NCBI GenBank assembly: GCA_951799425.1
Contig: OX637397.1
Span: 21,705,064-21,769,063, forward strand
Length of the DNA stretch: 64,000 nucleotides
Direction of reading: 5' to 3'
DNA from: Ilex aquifolium
Lineage: Eukaryota > Streptophyta > Magnoliopsida > Aquifoliales > Aquifoliaceae
Both the position numbers and the translations under genes were made by a program. The notes beneath the pieces are model-generated. The model had not been told where the DNA came from and searched no databases. It worked only from the letters and a program-made list of their open reading frames with translations. Shown here piece after piece: positions 11,943 through 23,480 of this stretch (positions are counted from its first letter, which is position 1; every line of letters starts with the position of its first letter).

Positions 11943-13529
11943 GTAAAAGCATTAAAATTCTTGCTCACAAAGAAGGATGCCAAGCCTAGGCTCTTAAGAT
12001 GGATACTCTTACTCCAAAAGTTTGATCTGATCATTAAGGACAAGAAGGGTATTGAGAATGTGGTGGCAGATCATCTGTCCAGGTTAACGTATGAATTTCA
12101 TGAGGATGGACTGCCAATCAATGAAAATTTTCCTAATGAACAACTGTTCACAGTCATGGAAACACCATGGTACGCTGATATTGCTAACTTCCTTGCTATT
12201 GGTACATTTCCTCCTTCCTTTACATTGATAGATAAGAAGAAATTTCTAAGGGAGGTTCATAATTTCTTTTGGAAGGATCCATATGTGTTTAAGTACTATA
12301 AGGATCAAATCATAAGGCGTTGCATCCCCGAGCATGAGAGCAGATAGGTAATATCATTTTGTCACTCTGAAGCATGTGGTGGCCATTTTTCATCTAAAAA
12401 AATCGCTGCGAAAATTTTGCAGTGTGGATTTTATTGGCTCACAATTTTTAAGGATGTCCATGCTTTTTTTCTAACCTGTGATAGATGCCATAGGTTAGGA
12501 AGCATTTCTAAAAGAAACATGATGCCCTTAAACCCAATTCTGGTGATTGAATTTTTTGATTGTTGGAGTATCGATTTTATGAGACCATTTCCGCCTTCCT
12601 TTGGCTATCTATATATTTTAGCGGTAGTTGATTATGTGTCCAAATGGGTTGAAGCAATTCCATGCCGAAATAATGATCACTGAACAATGATCAAGTTTTT
12701 AAAAGAAAACATATTGTCAAGATTTGGAATTCCTAAATCCATTATAAGTGATGGGGGAGCTCATTTTTGCAATCATCCTTTCTAGAATTTGATGAAAAAG
12801 TACTTGATTTTTCACAAAATTGCAACCTCTTATCATCCACAGACTAGTGGACAGGCTGAATTAGCTAATCGAGAGATCAAATTGATTTTAGAAAAAATGG
12901 TAAACACAGACCGTAAAGATTGGTCGTTACGACTAACTGATGCACTCTGGGCATATCGCACTGCTTTTAAAATAATTTTAGGCATGTCTCCTTATCGATT
13001 AGTCTATGGAAAACCTTGTCACCTACCTGTGGAATTGGAACACAGAGCATACTGGGCCATAAAAATGATGAACTTTGACCTAGACAAGGCTGGACTCTCA
13101 AGAAAACTTCAGATTAATGAGTTAGAAGAATTGAGAAATGAAGCATATGAGAATGCTAAGTTCATAATGAAAATTTTTCATGACAAGAATATTGTGCGAA
13201 AGTCTTTTGAATCTCCTCAAAAAGTCTTGTTATATAATTCAAGACTCCGCCTTTTTCCTGGTAAGTTGAAATCAAGATGGACTGGGCCTTACATTGTCAA
13301 ACAAGTGTTTGGACATGGAGCAGTGGAAGTAAAAAACCCATCAAATGGTAATACTTTTATTGTCAATGGTCAGCGTTTGAAACCATTTGTGGAAAACCTT
13401 GTTAAAGATGAGGAAACCATTCTTTTAATGGACCCAAAATATTCCTCTGAGATTCACGCCTACCGACACAAAAAAGGGTCGGGCCAGGAAAAATCCAACC
13501 TAGACCGACCCGCGGGGACGCTTTTATAA
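11943..13529 (+). pseudogene. Athila pol remnant: RNase H end and integrase
   Basis: The first part (to 12345) encodes the end of RNase H with the linker motif VADHLSRL, typical of Athila and other gypsy elements. After a TAG at 12345 comes the integrase: a zinc-binding H-H-C-C region (ending TCDRCHRLG at about 12475), then the catalytic core. The first Asp is in WSIDF (about 12570), the second in SDGGAHF (about 12750) and the Glu in NREIK (about 12870). The GPY/F-like motif [13 protein letters not shown] is at 13272 and the frame ends at 13529. Stops at 12345, 12681 and 12785 break it, so no full protein can be made. The beginning is a deletion junction directly behind the leader: gag, protease and RT are missing. 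Confidence 0.88.
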
Positions 13530-15060
13530 GGCCTCCAACCCTCTTTTCCCTTTTTCCCATTCGCCGCTGTTGGCCCCCCCTCTTCTTCTTCTTCTTATTT
13601 TCCTTCGTTTTCGCTGTTCTCTGCAAAAAACGACCCACCCTCTGCAAATCAATGACCACACACTCCAAAGACACAATCATTTGTTTTATATTTTGCACTT
13701 TAATTTTGTATTTGTGCATGGATGTCCTGTTATTGTTCACACTCACACACAAGGATTTCCATCCTACCACATAACCCAAATCTTCGTAAAGATGATTAAT
13801 GTGTGTATTTTTGTTTGTAGGCGTTGACAAATGATCAGATCTCTACTTTCAATCCCAACTCCACTTTGAGTACACTGGTAAATTCGAAACATTGGGAAAA
13901 ACGTTGAGTTTAGGTTGGGGGGTGAGAACTACAGTTCATATTTTTCGTATTTTGTGCCCGTAAAATTTTTTGCTTTTGTTGTTATTGTTGTTGCTTTTGA
14001 TCATATTGTGTACTCTGTCTCGTATTTTGTATAACTTGATAATCATTCATTAAGTCAGCTTCAATCGTCTTTGTGACTGACAGACGTTAAAGAATCAGAT
14101 AGAGTGTCTTAAATTTTAGCAAGCAGGGATAGTAAATTTTTTTGGTTCAGTCTAGGAGTTTTACGCACTTTTCCATCTGATGTGCATGTTGTGATGAGAA
14201 AAGTAAGATTGGTAAGAAAAACCGAAATTCGAGAATAACAAACGAAACCACTGTGTGGCAGAAGCACTTTTGCTAAACGTCGTCGTGCCAAAAAACTTGG
14301 TGCCTGTAAACAATGTGGCCGGATCTTCACATGAAATAATATAATCAGTGTTCTGAACCAATTTTCGGCCGCGCCCTCGATCGATTAGACAGGATAGTGA
14401 ATGGGCAGAGTAAGGATTATCCTGAGACGCCATGCTATTCTGGTATTTTGCTCACTCGGTTTGTGCGAAAGGAAATTAGAAGAGTCATTGATTGTTCAAA
14501 TGGCATGGAGACAGAGGAAGACTCGGATTAACTGCTTTTCGACAAAAACTGTGGAAAATTGTGTCTTTGGGGATGAAGACCAAGGGTCCGAATTTTTGTA
14601 AAAAGTGTAAAAATATTTTTGTTAAAAGGTACAAACTTTTTTGAATGAAATGAAAATATGGGCCGAGTAAGGAATGTCCTAAAATACCAACCTTAAGCGT
14701 GGGTAGGGACTTATCCTGAGACGCCATGAATTTTTAGTTCAAATTTGTGTGTATAGCCTTCTTTTAATGTGTGTATATAAATGTGCATATAAGTGTGATT
14801 TTTGATTTGACGTTCGAACATCACCTGCTTACAGTACTTTGGCTTCTGCAGGAACCCAAAAGTACTGGGAGCTCTCCACGTTCGAACGACAAGAGAATGT
14901 TTGAACTAGATTACCACGTTCGAACTCCAGGTTCACGTTCGAACCATCAGTTTAAAATCCTTCTACACACGTTCGAATGTTGACACCCAGTCTATAAAAA
15001 CTTGGTTCGTCTTCTTCATTTCAAAATCACCCAAAACCCCCCAAAACCCTCGGTGACCCT
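13530..15060 (+). other. Non-coding spacer after Athila pol
   Basis: The stretch is collinear with 7992-9660. It contains a CTTCTT-rich block (13575-13600), scattered short frames without conserved products, and the palindrome cluster at 14808-14975. Confidence 0.6.
14808..14975. repeat. TTCGAA palindrome cluster in the Athila spacer
   Basis: About five copies of ACGTTCGAAC or close variants. Compared with the copy at 9285-9565, roughly 100 bp containing several palindromes are missing. Confidence 0.75.
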
Positions 15061-15214
15061 TCACTACCCAAGCCCCAAAACTCCATCCATTTCCCTATTT
15101 CACCCAAAATCAAGCAACCCAAACACATTCCACCTCATTTCTCACCTTTTCCACCAAATAAATCAAACTTTTCAAGCCCTAATACCCCCAAACCCGAGAA
15201 CCAAGCCTCCAAGG

Positions 15215-16303
15215 ATGAAGCTCCCCACTAGGCGCAACACGGTAAACCAAGAGCCAAGTATGGTGGAGGAGGTCATTGAGGAAAGAGAAGGGAGACACAT
15301 TGTCCGAAGATATGATTAAACCCGCTTCCCCCAATGCCCTCAAGGCGGATAGGTATGAGAACTTATACCGAAATCATGTTATAGTGTGTGAACGTACCGT
15401 TATGTTGACTGATTTTGTTAATGAGGTGAGGGGTTGGATGTTGTATTTGAGAAACGGCGGAGAAGCCGCGATTGACTTGGTGCGGGAGTTCTACTCCAAC
15501 GCCGAGATCGTCAACGAGGCGATCAAATCTTATGTGAGGGGGGCCCATATTGATGTGGATGAGGAGTACATCCGATAGATGAGGCAAGAGGTACCACGGG
15601 TACCAAGTCCAACCTACCCCCCGAGGAAGAAAGTGGGGATGATGTTGTAGGGGCAGAGTTGACAGGGTTGGCTACATTTTCTTGGGCGGGGCGGAGATTT
15701 TTTCAACAAGGTGAGTTAACTGACAAATACAAGATGTTGAATTTTATTGCGGTATCGAACTTCGCCCCCATCGGACGCAAGAACCAGATCCTCCCAGATA
15801 TGGCCCGATTGCTATACGCAATCGAAAAAGGCGAAAGCATAGACCTCCCCTCATTGATCTTGACAGAGATGATGAAGGGATGTGACGTGAAGAGAAACTC
15901 ACTCCCCTTTGGCACCCTTGTGATTGAGATGTGCACGAACCACAGAGTTAGGGTGAAACCGGAGATGGCAATACAGAAGCCGATGGGGCCATTGGACAAG
16001 GCTTCCTTCCGAAGGAGCCAATGTCACAGTGGCGCCCCAGGGATGAGACAAGAGGAGCCACCTGCCTGAGGCACCGATGAGGTGCAGGATGTCCTAGATG
16101 AGGAGGAGGAGAGAGAGCTAGAGGCTAAGAGAGACCATGCACAGACCCAGGAGGAGGCAGGCCCCAGCACCAGCACTCGACGATCGCTGAGAGAGATTAT
16201 ACTTGGCATTGAGGCCAAGCAAGCTGAGATTCTCCGACAGCAGGAGGACATTCTCAGCTATTGGAGGGGTGGAGCTGGACGAGCTGGTGGAGCGAGGGAG
16301 TGA
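15215..16303 (+). pseudogene. Athila extra ORF, copy 1 (putative plant transposon protein family)
   Basis: The start is the ATG of MKLPTRRN, also present in the second copy and (as MKLPARR) in the fragment at 9820. The product resembles the Putative plant transposon protein family often found downstream of pol in Athila-type elements: a GWMLYLRNGGEA motif, LVREFYSNAE, then a motif-rich middle (MARLLYAIEKGESIDLPSLILTEM, split here as MARLLYAIEKG and DLPSLILTEM). The C terminus is acidic and glutamine-rich with a predicted coil (GIEAKQAEILRQQEDIL). Function is unknown. Lesions: stops at about 15316, 15576 and 16067 and at least one frameshift. The stops at 15316 and 15576 are not shared by copy 2. 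Confidence 0.7.
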
Positions 16304-17886
16304 GAGAGAGATTTCTGTATTTAATGGTTGTGTGTTACTTCTTTTATTTTGTGGATGTTTGAATCTTTCGTGTTAAAACGATGATATTTTATGAAATGAA
16401 TGATTCAGTTTTATTACTTTTATCTTTTTAAATGCATGTGTGTACTTAGCGTTACATTGTTATTTGTTAATGAATGATGGAACAAATATGAATATTGAGA
16501 CTGTTTGTTAAAGTAACTAAGCACATGATCGGTTTGACACCTCACTTATCAACCTAGACTTAAAACCACAGGTCTTGGAAAAATGGTATTTTCTCTATGC
16601 TCAATTGTCAAGTTTACATTGATATTTGTTATTCTTAAGGCATAAGATGACCAGACTCGAAAATGGAATTGATGTATAACCGAAATTCCTTAAAAACCCT
16701 GACATAACCAGCGGAGATAACGAAGAATACCATGGTAAGTTTCAAGCCTTGCGATGCTTTTGAGAGAATATCAACGTTTACTCAAGTAAGGTTTTTCACT
16801 ATCTATCCTTGAATAATCTTATTAAACTTGTTTTGATTGACGTAACTAGAGCAATCTATTGACATATCCCACAAGGAATCTGTTCATACGACACATACAT
16901 GTGCACATACTTGAGAATTGATCCTAGGCCATCTTTGATTTAATTTTGAGCCTTAACCATATCTTTTACAAAATTATATCCTTAGTTAGCCATGATTGAA
17001 CCTTTAATATATGATCTCTTTTTCAAGTAACCCATTTGATAACCGAGCCATAGGAAAACATACTTGACATACCTTTGCTATCTAATTTTCTTACACCCAC
17101 TTATAAATCAAGTGTGCTACAGGAAACTAAGATAAAAAGAAAAGACAATGGTGGCTACTGTTCAATAAAAGAAAAGTCTGTGGAAACAATTGAAAAAGAA
17201 AAGAGATAGAAAAACAGGAAATGGCCAAGAAAGGGAAAAATGAGAAAAGTGAAAGAAAGAAATACCATTTATAGGCGAAATTTCGAAAAGCTAGGAAGAG
17301 GTGTGCTACACTACATAAAGAAATGATAGCTTTAGAATACCAATGACATCATTTCGTTAGCCACTGACCTCTAGCCACATTACAACCTATAGAAAACTCT
17401 AATTAATCTCAAGTCTGATGCATGTGTAGGTCGTCAACCAAAAGTTGGGATATGTTAAATAGTATTACTTTATTTGCATCGATATCCTTCCATGAGATTA
17501 TGCCAAACATGATTAGTCTGTTTCCTTAGATTTCATTCCCGTATTAATTGTGCATGTGATGTTTCAATTAGTCTTCTTCTGATCACATGCCATTTGAGAG
17601 AAAAGTCACTATAATCAGAGGGAGTTTTTGCTGAGAGCGTTCTAAGAGAGGTTTGTGAAATCGAAGCTATCCATGGAAGGTGGTAAAGTGGAATGTTTGT
17701 TATATAACAATTTTTGTTGCTAGAATGATCATTCCAACTACACAGGAATTCCAAATACCAAGGTGACAAATGATAATTTTTGCATAGAGTAAAGTACCTA
17801 TGAAAGAGAAGTGTTTGGGATATAAGTCGAAAGTGAGGGTTGGGTGTCCCAGCGACCATGGTACTATCTCACTTTAACCAGCAATC
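16304..17886 (+). other. Non-coding tail of duplication unit 1
   Basis: No gene is supported. The minus-strand frame at 17533-17859 (108 codons) is kept in unit 2, but the units are too young for conservation to mean coding. Confidence 0.6.
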
Positions 17887-20744
17887 TCACTACCCAAGCC
17901 CCAAAACTCCATCCATTTCCATTTTTCACCCAAAATAAAGCAACCCAAACACATTCCACCTCATTTCTCACCTTTTTCACCAAAGAAATCAAACTTTTCA
18001 AATCCTAATACCCCCAAACCCGAGAACCAAGCCACCAAGGATGAAGCTCCCCGCTAGGCGCAACACGGTCAACCAAGAGCCAAATATGGTGGAGGAGGTC
18101 ATTGAGGAAAGAGAAGGGAGGCCCATTGTCCGAAGATACGATCGAACCCGTTTCCCCAACGCCCTCAAGGTAGATAGGTATGAGAAATTCTACCAAAATC
18201 ATGCTATAGTCTATGAACGTACTGTTATGTTGACTGATTTTGTGGATTTGAGAATTTTTGAGAATATGGAGGCAAGGGGTTGGATGTTGTACTTGAGAAA
18301 CGGCGAAGAAGAAATGATTGACTTGGTGCGGGAGTTCTAATCCAACGCCGAGATCCTCAACGGGGCGATCAAAACTTATGTGAGGGGGCCCATATTGATG
18401 TGGATGAGGAGTACATCCGAGAGATAAGGCAAGAGGTACCACGGGTACCAAGGCCAACCTACCCCTCGAGGAAGAAAGTGGGGATGGATGTTGTAGGGGC
18501 GGAGTTGACAAGGTTGGCTACATTTTCTTGGGCGGGGCGGAGATTTTTTCGACAAGGTGAGTTGACTGAAAAATACAAGATGTTGAAATTGATTGCGGTC
18601 TCGAACTTCGCCCCCATTGGAGGCAAGAACGAGATCCTCCCAAATATGGCCCGATTGCTATACGCAATCGGAAGGGGCCAAAGCATAGACCTCCCTTCAT
18701 TGATCTTGACAGAGATGATGAAGGGATGTGACGTTAAGAGAAACTCACTCCCCTTCGGCACCCTTGTGACAGAGATGTGCACGAACAACGGAGTAAAGGT
18801 GAGACCGGAGATGGCAATATAGAAGCCGATGGGGCCATTGAACAAGGCTTCCTTCCGGAGGAGCCAAGGTCACAGTAGTGCCCCAGGGATGAGACAGGAG
18901 GAGTCACCTGCCCGAGGCACTGATGAGGTGCAGGATGTCCTAGATGAGGAGGAGGAGAGAAAGCTAGAGGCTAAGAGAGACCATGCACAGACCCAGGAGG
19001 AGGCAGCCCCAACACTAGCAGCAGCACCTGCACCCGGTGATCGCTGAGAGAGATTATGCTTGGCATTGAGGCCAAGAAAGCTGAGATTCTCCGACAGCAG
19101 GAGGACATTCTCAGCTATTTGAGGGGTGGAGCTGGACGAGCTGGTGGAGCGAGAGAGTGAGAGAGAGTTTTCTGTATTTAATGGTTGTGTGTGTTACTTA
19201 TTTTATTTTGTGGATGTTTGAATCTTTTGCGTTAAAACGATGATATTTTATAAAATGAATGATTCATTTTATCACTTTTAACTTTTTAAATGCATGTGTG
19301 TACTTAGCATTACATTGTTATTTGTCAATGAATGATGGAAGAAATGTGAATATTGAGACTGTTTGTTAAAGTAACTAAGCACATGATCGGTTTGACACCT
19401 CACTTAGCAACATAGACTTAAAACCACATGTCTTGGAAAAATGGTATTTTCTCTATACTCAATTGTCAAGTGTACATTGGTATTTGTTATTCTTAAGGCA
19501 CAAGATGAACAGATTCGAAAATGGAATCGATGTATAACCGACATTCCTTGAAAACCTTGACATAACCAGTGGAGATAACGAAAAAAACCATGGTAAGTTT
19601 CGAGCCTTGCGATGCTTTTGAGAGAATATCAACATTTACTCAAGTAAGGTTTTTCACTATCTATCCTTGAATAATCTCATTAAACTTGTTTTGATTGACT
19701 TAACTAGAGAAATCTATTGACATATCCCACAAGGAATCTGTTCATACGACACATACATGTGCACATACTTGAGAAATGATCCTAGGCCATCTTTGATTTA
19801 ATTTTGAGCCTTAACCATTTCTTTTACAAAATTATATCCTTAGTTAGTCGTGATTGAACCTTTAATATATGATCTCTTTTTCAAGAAACCCATATGATAA
19901 CCGAGCCATAGGAAAACATACTTGACATACCTTTGCTATCTAATTTTCTTACACCCTCTTATAAATCAAATGTGATACAGGAAACTAAGATAAAAAGAAA
20001 AGACAATGGTGGCTACTGTTTAATAAAAGAAAAGTCTGTGGAAACAATTGAAAGAGAAAAGAGATAGAAAAATAGGAAATGGCCAAGAAAGGGAAAAATG
20101 AGAAAATTGAAAGAAAGAAATACCATAGATAGGCGAAATTTCGAAAAGCTAGGAAGAGGTGTGCTACACTACATAAAGAAATGATAGCTTTTGAATACCA
20201 ATGACGTCATTTTGTTAGCCACTGACCTCTAGCCACATTACAACTTATAGAAAGCCCTAATTGATCTCAAGTCTCATGCATGTGTTGGTCGTCAACCAAA
20301 AGTTGGGGTATGTTAAATAATATTACTTTATTTGAATCGATATCCTTCCATGAGATTATGCCAAACATGATTAATCTGTTTCCTTAGATTTCACTCCCGT
20401 ATTAATTGTGCATGTGATGTTTCAATTAGTCTTCTTCTGATCACATGCCCTTTGAGAGAAAAGTCACTATAATCTGAGGGAGTTCTTGCTGAGAGCGTTC
20501 TAAGAGAGGTTTGTGAAATCGAAGCTATCCATGGAAGGTGGTAAAGTGCAATGTTTGTTATATAACAATTTTTGTTGCTAGAATGATCATTCCAACTACA
20601 CAGGAATTCCAAATACCAAGGTGACAAATGATAATTTTTGCATAGAGTAAAGTACCTATGAAAGAGAAGTGTTTGGGATATAAGTCGAAAGTGAGGGTTG
20701 GGTGTCCCAGCGACCATGGTACTATCTCACTTTAACCAGCAATC
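17887..20744 (+). repeat. Tandem segmental duplication, unit 2 (2858 bp)
   Basis: This is a second copy of 15061-17886 with scattered substitutions and small indels. After it the ancestral sequence continues into the polypurine tract and 3' LTR. Confidence 0.92.
18041..19160 (+). pseudogene. Athila extra ORF, copy 2
   Basis: Same protein family as 15215-16303. It keeps codons lost in copy 1 (an Arg codon where copy 1 has its first stop, and REIRQEVP at the second). It has its own damage: a stop at 18338 (in LVREF*), a one-base loss in the G run near 18385, a stop at 18820, and an indel near 19030 that changes the frame before the C-terminal coil. The different lesions show that both copies decayed after the duplication. 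Confidence 0.7.
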
Positions 20745-20949
20745 TCACATACACATCTGTCCGACTGAAGTTTGTGGGTAGCTTCATTGAAAACCCTCAC
20801 GAGATAACACTCGTCCAGTAGGATAAACCTGGTGGTTTAACGGCTTGTTGCATATGCTAAATGCAACCAAATGACCTACGAAAATGGTATTGTAAATAAA
20901 TTCTCATTCAATTGTTGTTTTATTACTAGAGACTAGCAATATTTAGGTT
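19161..20949 (+). other. Non-coding 3' region of the Athila element
   Basis: Tail of unit 2 (to 20744), then about 200 bp of unique 3' sequence leading to the polypurine tract. No gene is seen. Confidence 0.6.
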
Positions 20950-20959
20950 GAGGGGGGTG
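20950..20959 (+). promoter_or_regulatory. Polypurine tract of the Athila element
   Basis: GAGGGGGGTG stands directly before the TG of the 3' LTR, the expected position for plus-strand priming. Confidence 0.8.
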
Positions 20960-22737
20960 TGATTAGTAGTTAAAATTAGCTTATTACTCTGCCTTTTTAA
21001 GACTAATTATACTTTGATGGAGTTTAATTGATGACATTTCAGGACATAAATTGTACAAGGGCCCAAAGGCAATGAATATCAAACTTTCATGCAACACCAG
21101 CATGTTCTGGAAGAAAATTGGAGAAGCTTGAAACAAGGCATGAATGTTCGAACGTCAATCCACGTTCGAACGTTCTCTTGAATTATTTGAAGACCAGACT
21201 GCTAAAGTGCTGATACATGGCGTGTTGCACTAGGAAGGAAAACACAGAGGCACTTGAGTGCCACCTTCGAACGCCAATCGACGTTCAAATGTTGTCCTGA
21301 ATTATTGAGGACTAGGTTGTTGAGTGCAAGGACAATGGTCCATGGCGCGTGGAAGTTGCTCTCACAGAAGAACACAGGCCACTTGAGTGGGAGGTTCAAA
21401 CTCCATCTGGCGTTTGAATGCCCATCAAGCAAAGACAGGAGACAACGTTCGAACGTTGTCCCCAGACAGGCTACAGATGTGGTTGATTTTCTATTCGGAC
21501 CTTGGGGCACTCACTTGGACTTTGAAGACTTTGCACTATTCCTTCACACTCCCTTGTCCCTTCCTCCTTGCCTATAAATACTCCCATTGTGGGAGTTTCA
21601 AAGAGACACATTTTTACATAGGGAGCTAGAGCTAGTTAGACTTAGATTTACATTTTGCTTGCATAGAGGAAGATATATCATCTTTTGGTTAAGGTGGAAA
21701 CCCTCCAAAAGTGACTAGTTTTCTTCTACTTTCATTATTAGTTTCATTTACTTCCATTGTTTGAGCTTCATTCTTCCCTTAGAGGAGTGAAACTCTTCCA
21801 CTTTTCTAGAGCTTTACCAAAGCCGTGAATGGTGGAACGTGATTCACTCATTCTTCATCGAAGATCAGCTCCTTTTGTAGTGTGTGTTACCTTGTAACTC
21901 CTCTTCTTGGAGAGATGAGCATCACTCACTTTTCTAGCTTTACAAATGCCATGAAGAGTGAGTAGTTTCTCATTCACTCTTTAGTAAGAGGTGATAGCCA
22001 TGTATAAATCATCCAGAATTTATATTTGTGCATTTCGTTTATGCTTAATGCTTTATATTTCACTTGTTTATTAAATGATTGAATGCATCTAGCAAAGCTA
22101 AGGTACTTTGTATAACCGTGAGTACTTTCTATGACACATATGACTCTTGACATAGAAAGACTCATTGGTTCAAGGCAAGTACCCCAACTAGATCTTCATG
22201 ACTACATTTCAATCTTTACCATTATTGTGCTCCATTTAAAGAATGGAATACTAATGTCATGGTTGGGTGCCTTGTAGAAACACTTGCTTGTTTGTAGACG
22301 GGTTGAGTCTCGGCACATACAATTCTTGTAAACTTCTACAAAGACATCGGAACCATGCTATTAATTCTCACAATCCATCTTTATCTTCTGATTAACTTCA
22401 TGTTGACACGGTGGTTAATTGAGTTCCCAAGCACAAGTATAATAAACCGGATGGTTAACTACATGTCCGGATCCTCGACCTAAAGGGTGACTGTTACATT
22501 TGAGAACTTATTGTATTTTGTCTAGAAAATTCCCTTGGAAAGAATCTTATATTCTGACCAGGAAAATCTCTAAACATCACAACTTTAAATCTCAAGGGTT
22601 CCAGTCATTGTGGTCTCTATCACTGCTTACTTCGAAACACCAACATTAGTTCCCTGTGGATTCGACTCTGGAATTAACCGGATTATTACTACAACTTGGC
22701 CGCCTGCACTTGGGTGTACACATTTCGGATCAAGTCA
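20960..22737 (+). repeat. Athila 3' LTR
   Basis: Pair of 10086-11899. It has a TATA box at 21573-21580 and a 20-bp perfect palindrome GACAACGTTCGAACGTTGTC at 21441-21460; the 5' LTR has a longer version of the same site interrupted by about 16 bp. It ends GATCAAGTCA immediately before the GTGTC target duplication. Confidence 0.92.
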
Positions 22738-22742
22738 GTGTC

Positions 22743-23480
22743 ATCTATCTCCCTCTCAATGGCCATGGCTGTCTCGACTAAAGAAACTAGTTCTTGCAAC
22801 CTGTGGCCCACTATCTTGCCCCGTATAGCCAGTTTTAGACCATCCTTGAACCTCCTCACCTTTGCCACGTTGGTGGCCACATAATCATTGGCAAAATGAG
22901 CTAACTCAATGAATTTAGCCATGTAATGTATGAGCATCATCGTCCCTTACTTGAGGTCCGAGAATTCTAAGCCCTCTACTAATTTAAGGGAGGAAGGGAA
23001 GTATTTGTTCATAAATAACCATTGGAACTCAGCCCACGTCATAGCCTCTACGTCCCTTGATGACTTTGCCCATACCCATCATTGATGGGCTTCCCCTTCG
23101 AGTTAAAAGGTGGCAAGCCTAATCTTTGTGACATCCGAGGTGATTTCCATTGCCTAAAGGATTTTTTTCACCTATTGGAACCTATGTTCAGCTACCATCG
23201 GGTCCGCTTCCCCCATGAAAGTAGGTGACTTGTGTGCCTTGAACTTCTAGAGGTTACTTGAGCCTCATTAACCTATGTTGATGCTAGATTGTACGAAAGT
23301 AGCCACCATGACAGTCATGACATTCATGAATGCCCCTTGATCGTAGACGGGTGGTGGTGGTGGTTGGTTATTCTGACTGCCCGTCGATCGTTTCGCCGTG
23401 GCCTTCCCCGTGTTGCCATCTATAACACAAGAGATAGAAATAGACTCTAACTTAGTATCACCAACTATTAACATTGTCAA
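22743..23480 (-). pseudogene. gag of a Tekay-like Ty3/gypsy element, N-terminal and middle part
   Basis: On the minus strand the product follows a gypsy gag: a proline run (QPPPPPVYD) near the start, then recognisable core motifs. These include ADPMVAEHRFQ, WAEFQWLFMNKYFPSSLK, then an IHYMAKFIELAHFANDYVATN block and the KVRRFKDGLKLAIRGK motif, which correspond to the Retrotransposon_gag domain of chromovirus/Tekay elements. Stop codons split it into pieces (22743-22940 and 23268-23480 are the longest). The frame is interrupted at 22743 by the Athila insertion and continues at 10085-9842. Confidence 0.82.

Larger units (their letters stand above)
15061..17886 (+). repeat. Tandem segmental duplication, unit 1 (2826 bp)
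   Basis: This starts TCACTACCCAAGCCCC and is repeated at 17887-20744. The junction lies at a shared TCAC: unit 1 ends AGCAATC and continues directly into TCACTACCC, whereas unit 2 ends AGCAATC-TCACATACAC. The contents are an extra open reading frame (15215-16303) and a 1.5-kb non-coding tail. Confidence 0.92.
10081..22742 (+). mobile_element. Athila LTR retrotransposon, internally deleted, TSD GTGTC
   Basis: The element occupies 10086-22737. GTGTC is duplicated at 10081-10085 and 22738-22742. The LTRs (10086-11899 and 20960-22737) both begin TGATTAGTAG and end GATCAAGTCA. A tRNA-Asp primer-binding site follows the 5' LTR and a polypurine tract precedes the 3' LTR. The Athila lineage follows from the integrase and the large LTRs. 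gag, protease and most of RT are absent: about 40 bp after the primer-binding site the sequence is already at the RNase H/integrase region. The 3' spacer carries a 2.8-kb tandem duplication. It cannot be autonomous, but intact TSDs show it inserted as a unit into an older minus-strand gypsy element. Confidence 0.93.

Noticed and set aside
17533..20717. Minus-strand 108-codon frame present twice (17533-17859, 20391-20717) as a conserved gene
   Set aside because: The copies are part of a recent tandem duplication, so conservation carries no information, and no domain is recognisable.
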